64,000 nt of DNA from Limnoperna fortunei (Eukaryota > Mollusca > Bivalvia > Mytilida > Modiolidae), in contig OX104122.1 in the NCBI GenBank assembly GCA_944474755.1, positions 26,563,956 to 26,627,955 of the forward strand. Direction: 5' to 3'. Made by a program: the position numbers and the translations under genes. This document shows positions 37,801 to 46,800 of this stretch, piece by piece; position 1 is the first letter of the stretch, and each line of letters opens with the position of its first letter. The notes under the pieces are model-generated. The model was given only the letters and a program-made list of their open reading frames with translations. It had not been told where the DNA came from and did no database searches.

Positions 37801-40800
37801 TTAATCTTACCAGACATACAGCCATAATGATCTTGGAATGCCTTCATAAACTCCTTCCCTGTCTCCGACAAACATGGAAAGAAGACTTCACACAGTCGTC
37901 TGATGTATAGTGTGGTAGCGCCTTCAAACTTTAACTGACGAATGTTGTACTTTATAACAGCGCTACGATTCTTCAAAAACAGATCACATGCCTGCAACAA
38001 TAAAACCAGAGGCTCTTAACAGCCTGTATTGCTCACCTGATTTTATAGGTAACAAAGATGGCATTTCCCTGAAGTTAAACTAGGTCCAGTAATTTTCGAT
38101 AAATTTTAAAGAGGACCATTCAAACAATTTTCCCAGAGGGACCTATGTTAAACTAAGTCATGCGGTGGTGGCCATTTTGATTTCTTATCAGTATAAAAAA
38201 CATAAACTTCAAAGAGGACCATTCAAACAATATTGCCTGTAAGCTTTTGTTTTCATTAGTTAACCGGTTTCAGAGAAGAAGCCATTTAAAACCTTTTCCC
38301 ATAGAGTCCAATGTTAAACTAAGTCCTGCTGTTGCAGCATTTTGATTTTTCGATTGGCATAAAATCAATAAAAGTTATAGAGGACCATCCAAGCATAATT
38401 GGTAGTAAGTTTTGTTTCGATTGGTTAACTGGTTTTAAGAAAAGCTTTAAAAACTTTTTTCCCATTTTTACTTCTTATTGGTATAAAAAAGATAAACTTC
38501 AAAGAAGACCATACAAACAGTATTGCCTGTAAGTTTTGTTTCTTTTGGTTAACCGGTTTCAGATAAGAAGTCATTTTAAACCTTTTCCCATAGGGTCCAA
38601 TGTTAAACTAAGTCCTGTGGTGACGGCCATTTTTAATTTCCAATTGGCATAAAAAAACACAAACTTTATAGAGGACGATCCAAGCATCATTGGTAGTAAG
38701 TTTTGTTTTGATTGGTTCACTGGTTTCAGAAAGGGAGCCTCTTTAAACCTTTTCCTATTGGGTCCTATGTTAAACTAAGTCCTGTAGTGGCGGCCATTTT
38801 GATTTTCGAATTGGCATAAAAAACATAAACTTAGAAGAAGATAATCTAAACAATATTGCTAGTAAGTTTTATTTTCATAGGTTAACCCGTTTCAGCATGT
38901 TCAGAGAAGAAGCCTTTTAAAACTTTTTCCCATAGGGTCCTTTGTTAAACTAAGTCCTGCAGTGGCAGCCATTTTGAACTTTTGATTTCGATAGAAAAAC
39001 TTTATAGAGGACCATCCAAACAATATTGCTAATAAGTTTTGTTTTTTATTGGTCAACAGGTTTCAGAGAAGAAGCCCTTCTTAACTTGTTTCCCATAGTG
39101 CTCCATGTTAAACTAAGTCTTTAGGTAGTGGCCATATTAGTTTTCCAATCCAAATAAAAAACAAAACCATTGTAAAGGTCCATCCAATGAACATTATGGC
39201 CAAGTTTGGTTTCAATTGGCCAAGTGGTTTGATAAAAGATTAAAATTTTAAAAGTTTACAGACGCTGCCGACAATGATGACAATGACGACGATCATGGGC
39301 GCAAAGTGATGACAATAGCTCACATTTGGATCAGTGAGCTAAAAACCATTTTTAAGTAAACATAACTGACACATTATATTAGATATAGTGTCTTTAAAAT
39401 TACTTATAAAAATCGAGAAAAGAGGTCAGTGAACATTTCCTCTTTCATGAAGATGTTTGTATTATATACTTAAATATACATGTAGCCACATTTACTCAGT
39501 TTTAAAGTCAGAACTATCGAAAGGAAGCTAATACAAATATTCTATTTCACTTCAATTTTATGGCATATAAGTAAAGATGTGTTGTTTTGTCCTGACATTT
39601 ACCTGTGCAGATTTTCCTAGTCTAATTAACTGTGTGACAGCCCTCCTGGCAGCCCTGGGACCACCTCGTAAGGACCTCTCTGGTGACACCTGTAATTCTC
39701 CCATCAGTCCCTCTGTTAATTGTTTAATTCTGTGGTCTATCCTGGCTCTAAAAAGGGGACACCATAAAAGTTGAAGGAAAGAAAAAATTTATACAAAATA
39801 ATTAATTGACCATTTTAGTTTCCCGCCAGCATTGAAGTTAAACTGAATTTGCTGTTATTATGAATTTGTATTTTTGTACTTTGATTATCTCCCTTTTTAT
39901 CGTTGAAATCATTCAAGTCTGCTCAATACACAAGCTTATTAACAATAAATTATAAAATGCTTGTTTTCTTTGCCGATATTTAATTCAAAACTTTATTTTT
40001 TTTAATGTGTATTTTGTTTTGATTTTACATTTTTACTGTGGCTTACCTGACCTTTATTATTGCAAAAAAAGGGACTGTAAATTGTGATTATTTACACTTC
40101 ATTAGAATTTTCGGTAATTATGCTATTTCTGATGTGCTGCCTCAAACTTAACTCACTTCTAATTAAACCAATAACCTATGACATATTTGAAGAATCAAAT
40201 ATTAGCCTTCGACACCTTTTTCTTGAAGCCATATGCCTGTCATTTTGTAAAGAGGAGTAGAAAACCCAATATGTCATTGTATAAGCATAAACCACAGGTT
40301 TGACACGTTTGTTACGACTGAAATACTGTCGGATATCAAATATTCCTTTAAATCAAATGTTGTTTATATAAACGAGGGTTCACTGTAACTGTTTATTTCC
40401 TTGTAATTATTCATTCTTACTATACAATTGTTTGGAATACTAGGCATGTATTAAATTTAGACTTTTTGAGGTGTATTCATGATTTCTAAATCTATATTTA
40501 TTATTCTGTTGTTTCTCTTACAACTGTATCATAAGTACAATGTGTGTTTACACTTTTATAATTATGGAATCAAATACGGTTTAAAATTGTATTAAGTGAT
40601 TGAAATACTGCTTGCTATGAAACAGATAAAGACAGATCAGAGTTTGACAATATTTTAGGGCTATTCCAGAAAAAAATATACCCTTGGAGCAGAACGCTGT
40701 CCATAAAATAATGTGTAGGCAGGGGTAAAATTGCATATTGAAATTTGTGGGGTGGGATGTCAAAAAAAATGGTGTCAACGAAATAAAATACCTAATTTGA

Positions 40801-43800
40801 TATATGAAAATTGTAGGTGGGGAGTTAAATTTAAATTGTAATCTATTGGTGGTACCCTTTAATTTCAAGTGTGTTCTGCCCCCAGGAGACATTTTTTTCT
40901 AGAATAGCCATTAGAAGGTTACTTTATATGAACAATTAATTAAGCTTACCTGAACTCTTTTACTGATGGGATTTTAGGACAGTCTTTTAAATGTTCACTG
41001 ACTGGAATTAAACAAATTATACATTAAGTTTTAATGTGAATGATTGTAGTGTATGTTGTACAAATAACATTAATTAGTATTATTGGGTGTAAATAAATGA
41101 GGAATAGCAGTTCTTGGTACAACTTACATAATTCATTCTCATAAGCAGCGGTATTTGTTTTTTCGTTTGAGATAATCCTTGTAATAATCCTTGTAATAAT
41201 TGTTAAATAATGATTTTTTTTAGTTCTCAATGGGATAACTTTCAGGAACCCAACCTTAAAACTACCTATCATTTTCAATAATAGCTGAAGTGGGGCAAGA
41301 CAACAGTATTGGTTCACATATTTATATTAAGTCTTACTACCTAGACACTCAAACATTGATGCTCTCAGAAGTCTTCATCGTGAGAAACCCACGTCCGGTC
41401 ACATTCTTGCTTTGCTACCACTTTAATACCAACCTTGGGCACACTTGTAGATATGTTTTTGTTTTCATGAATATTTAATGTCCTATTTTGATTGGTTGCT
41501 TGTACTTCGGGCGAAGCATTACAACTACTCAAAAAAAGACATAAAAAAAAAGAGTTTTTGTTAATAAAAATTTTATCCAATAAACGTTGTTCCCATTGGC
41601 TAATTAAATTTAATGAATATTCATAAAAAGAAAATATCTACGAGTGTGCCCACATGTGGTTGCATTCTCGATTTGCTACCACTGACTGACCATGGGTTTC
41701 CAATGCAAATACCTGTCACTAACTATCTTTGGTACATGTGTAACTTAGACAGTGATCAATCTAATAGAAATTAAATAGATAGCATTTCTTTAATTTCCTA
41801 TAAAATATGTAACAGCTGTGTGATAGTAACCTTTTTCAACTAGGTCTACTGCACCTTCAAAGTCCCTCTGTGCAATACACATGTCTAGGTTCTCTGGAAG
41901 TTCTTGTATCCAATCAGCATTAAGATAATCTGTTTCTATGGAAACCATACTTTCCCCCTTATCTTCAACAAGAAAAGCTGAAAAGTGTAAGTCAGGATGT
42001 TACATGTATTGTTGTTTAAATTAAATATTGTAAATTTATATACGATCCTTTTTATTCATAGATTTACAGTTAATTTTTTTTTGTTTCTACTTTATTGTAA
42101 ACATGAACAGTAAACTATCAACTAAGTCATTTTGCGCCACTTACGTAAAACTGTTATTCTGTAAAAATTAAAGAAAGAAATGGAATAAATTTGAAAACCC
42201 AACAAATGGAAGATATTGCAATTATTGTTTTTATTTCCATCTTTACAGGCGATTGGTCCTGATTATTTGCCTTTTCTTTCTTCTTCTGGTGTCTGGGCTC
42301 CCTGCTGTTCTGCCAACATAATGGCCGCCTCCTTCTTCTGTTTGTCCCTGGCAGCTTTAGCTTTCTTGGTTTCTTCTAATATGTCCAACCACTGTCTCTG
42401 TAGAATATACATATAAATTAAAAATAGTCTTTTATTATCATTAAAATTTTCACATTTTTAATTATTGTTTAAGGAGCCTCGATGGCCGAGTGGTCAAGGT
42501 AGTTCGTCTACTATTGATCATGTAATCTGTCAACACTGAGATTGCAGGTTTGATTCTCACTGCAGGCAGGGTGTACTCCACTCCAATCTTAAATGACAAA
42601 AATTGCCAGTTTTCCTACTGCTGGTTGAGGGTTTTCTCCGGCTTCCTCCCCCAATAAAAACTGGACGCCATGATATAGCTGAAAAATTGCAGAAATTGGC
42701 CTAAAACACCATCAAACAAACAAACATTATTGTTTAAAAGTAGTGATGTTATCATTGTTGTTGTTTGCATTCTTGCCATTAAAAATTTTTTTTTGAAAGC
42801 ATGGAGACTATTTTAATGGCATACAACATATTTAACAAATGTAATCTAGTTCTAGAAAAGCTCTCTTAACATTTCAAAATTTTGTATTTCCCTTTTGTAT
42901 TTCACATTTGTAAATGTATCCAGAAGCTTGAATTGAAAAGCTGCTGAGGGTAATACATAAATATACATATGGGTAAGGGATGGTGGTTGCCAAAATAAAA
43001 TCTAATCAGTCAGGTTGTTTTTTGAAAATTTATTAAGTCAACAAAATAATAATTTAACATTTAATCCATGGTGTTTAAACCTAAAAGACCAGACGATTAT
43101 AATGTCACATAAATATACACACCTTAGCTTTAGTGCCGTCTGCCTGATACATCTTGGAGTCAGGAAACATGAGGACTTTGAATGCATTCTTTACAGGGCC
43201 AGCATCCCTGACATTAACAATAGCCAGACTGTCAAGTTCATATAGTCCTTGAAATCTGTATCTTACTGGACCTCTCCTGTAATTAAAGGTTGAAATTTTA
43301 AACAAATACATCATTTAGAAGCAAATCTTCTCTCCGTTAATGTTCTAAAACTGCTACATTCTTTTATTTTTATTTACGTTTAAACTACATGCATACTTAT
43401 AAATATGCATAAAGTTGGAGCATCAACATCTTTGTTTATATCAAAATTAAGAATTGATTTCTGAAGCAATGTACCAGTTCACAACAAAAAAAGTTTAAAA
43501 TTTTATTGATTTATTATTTGGTAATCTGAATTATTTCTGACATGAACTAGACAGACTTTGTACCTGATATCTGATCATGTTAGTAAAATTAGATTTTTAG
43601 CTTGAATGGTTTTATCTAGTTAAAATCATTACATCTTTACCAGATATAAACTTTTAATTTTTTTAAATAATTAATTACATACATCTTTAAAAGACAAAAG
43701 AAAAATTATTATACAGATTTGATACAGAAGATACAAATTTCTAGCTTTGGGGAAAGTATATAAATAAACAGTTCACCTTCTAAATATTTAAATACCCCGA

Positions 43801-46800
43801 CCAAGTAGTTATCGTCAAACTGTCACTGAAAAGGAAGGTGTTGACTTTCTGTATCTGAGTGAAGGATTCTTTTTACCTGTTAGGGAGCCAGGTAGCAATC
43901 ATCAAACTGTCATTAAGAAGGAAGGCGTGGACTTTCTGTATCTGTGTAAAGGATTCTGCATCAAGTTCTGCCAAGTCACCATTGTGTACTAGATGTCGGC
44001 CTGGAACTTCGGTTACACTCTGAAAAATTGATAGTAACAATGAACATCACTGTAAATGTATCTGAATTTTGACCCTGCTGTAGGATGATCAATTGTACCA
44101 AGCAAATTATCAAAATGAAAACTTTGTTTTTAATGTTCTGATGATTTAATGTTAAGAACATACATTGTGACATCACTTCCTGGTAGTGATACAATGAATT
44201 TATTACACATGTGAATTACCAGCGTAATTTCACTAGGAAATCTTGGCATTTATCAATTAATATAGTATCCTGCACCCTTAAATATCATGAAAATATCAAA
44301 CTTAGGGACTATACCCTATCTACAAACAAAAAAGTCTTAGCATATATATAATATTTTGCAATTAATTAGTCTTTACTTCCTATAAATATCAGTACTTTTT
44401 CTTGCATTTAGTTTGTCTCTCCTTACTTTCATGGTGCAAAGTAAATAAATTATTCAAAAAGGACATAATTAAGACCTAGAAGCACAATTTAAACAAAGTC
44501 GATCTAGCGATCACTAATACCCCGCATTTTGTAAAAATTTCTAACGTTATTCGTGGACTGTGACCTTGAAATTTGATAGATTTCCACCAAAATCAATAGG
44601 CTTCTTACCAACCTGATATATAAAAATATCCCAAAGTTTCATTCAAATCACATGCAAACTTTTTGAGTTATCGTCCGGAAACAACTTTTTTGTAAAAATT
44701 TCTAACGTTTTTCGTGGACTGTGACCTTGAAATTTGACGTATTTCCCCCAAAATCAAAAGGCTTTTTACAAACCTGATATAAAACAATATCCCAAAGTTT
44801 CATTCAAATTGAATGCAAATTTTTTGAGTTATTGTCCGGAAACAACTTGTTTGTAAAAATTTCTAACGTTTTTCGTGGACTGTGACCTTGAAATTTAACG
44901 TATTTCCCCCAAAATCAATAGGCTTCTTACCAACCTGATATATGACAATATCCCAAAGTTTCATTCAAATCAGATGTAAACTTTTTGAGTTATTGTCCGG
45001 AAACAACTTTTTTGTTAAAATTTCTAACGTTTTTCGTGGACTGTGACCTTGAAATTTGACGGATTTCCCCCAAAATCAATAGGCTTCTTACCAACCTGAT
45101 ATATAACAATATCCCAAAGTTTCATTCAAATCGAATGTAAACTTTTTGAATTATCATCCAGAAACCAAATGTGGACGGACGGACGAACGGACGGACGGAC
45201 ATGAGGACCACTATATTCCCCCGACTCTGTCGAGCGGGGGTATAAAAATGAAATTTATACTTAATTAAAATCTTAGGAACAATTTTTACCATTAAAAAAA
45301 GAATTCTCCTACCCTTCTTCTCCCCAATGACAAGCAGAAATATTTTGCTTTTCCAATTAAGTTTTCATACACAATACCTACATGATTTTTTTTTTATCTC
45401 AGAACTGTTAAACAATCTTTTCTGTATTTAATTGTCATACATGTACATTATATAATTGTGCTTAAAACTGCACTGATTTCATGCCAATTGTGAAAAATTC
45501 AGTTGTCAACTACAAGAAAAATATTACAGAAAAAAGTCTGCCACTAATGTAAAATAGATGTATATTAAATGTATTTTTGTCTACCAAATTCTTTGAGTTA
45601 GGTCTGACAATTTTTAATTAGTTTCTTATTGCATAGATAAAACAATTCAAATAGGAATATTGGATAACTATTTCATGCAAATATAGGCTTTATTATCTGT
45701 CTTTATAGACATAGCACACATAGAATAAGAACAATCTGTACAATACTAACAGAACAACCCTCTACTTTCTCCAATAAAAATGCCAGATTTTTCCTTGTGT
45801 CATCCTCTGGATTCTCCTGGTTTTGTTCCTTTGGCTGTTCAACAATGGCTAAAAAATACATAATGTAAATTTATAAATATGCTTTAAAATAAACAGGTAA
45901 TTTCTAAAGAACATTAGCGTTTACTTACTTTAAAAAATACTGCAAAATGCTTAGGGCTGTTCCATTTAAACCATACATGGTATCCAGGGATGGTACACAA
46001 ATTTATAAATTTATTTCGCTAAAGTCTGAAATTGCCATGTTGAAAAGCAAGTGCCTTCATAAATAGAGAATGGTTTACAATTTGTTGGAAGAAGGTTTTG
46101 GGTCTGTGTAAATATATGTAGTAGTTGATTACACAAAAATAGGTACCATCTTCTGCAAAGGCATGAATTCCTTCCACAAAGCTTATTGCATTTGAACTTT
46201 AATGTTGAATTTTAATGACATGTGATTTATTCCTTAAAAATCTCTCAAATATACATGTCAAATTAAAATTTTCATAGCTGCAAATTAAAGTGTCAAATTT
46301 TTAACATTTCTATGAAATGTACAAATTGCAGTATTTGTAATGCGTCTGATGAATATTTAAGATATTGACGTCAATGTCCCCTTTTCCAGTTGACAACAGC
46401 TCTGTAAATGACCTTTGAGTAAGGGAGAGGAAATTAGTTATTATTTTGATATTTGGCTGCGCCGAGCTGTAGCATAGGCAGTGGATTTATTATTCAATGG
46501 AATTTTGATATTAGAGCTGTATTTAAAAAGCAGTTTCAAAAACAGAATTGATAAATAAATTTATTTATATAATTTGTTAAATGTATTGGTTATTTTTCAG
46601 CTGATTGTTCAAAGCACATTTCTGGACTATTTTATGGATGTTTGTGAGTTTCCTTGAGTACCCTTCGGGGTTTCTAAATTTGCGAATAATTTCGCTCATT
46701 TGGAGGGGTCTCTCATTACTCAACGAAACTTGGTGCCTAAGTTAGAGCAAAAAAATGTTAATAGTTTCCCCTATACACAAATATTCTGCTATTACCATAA

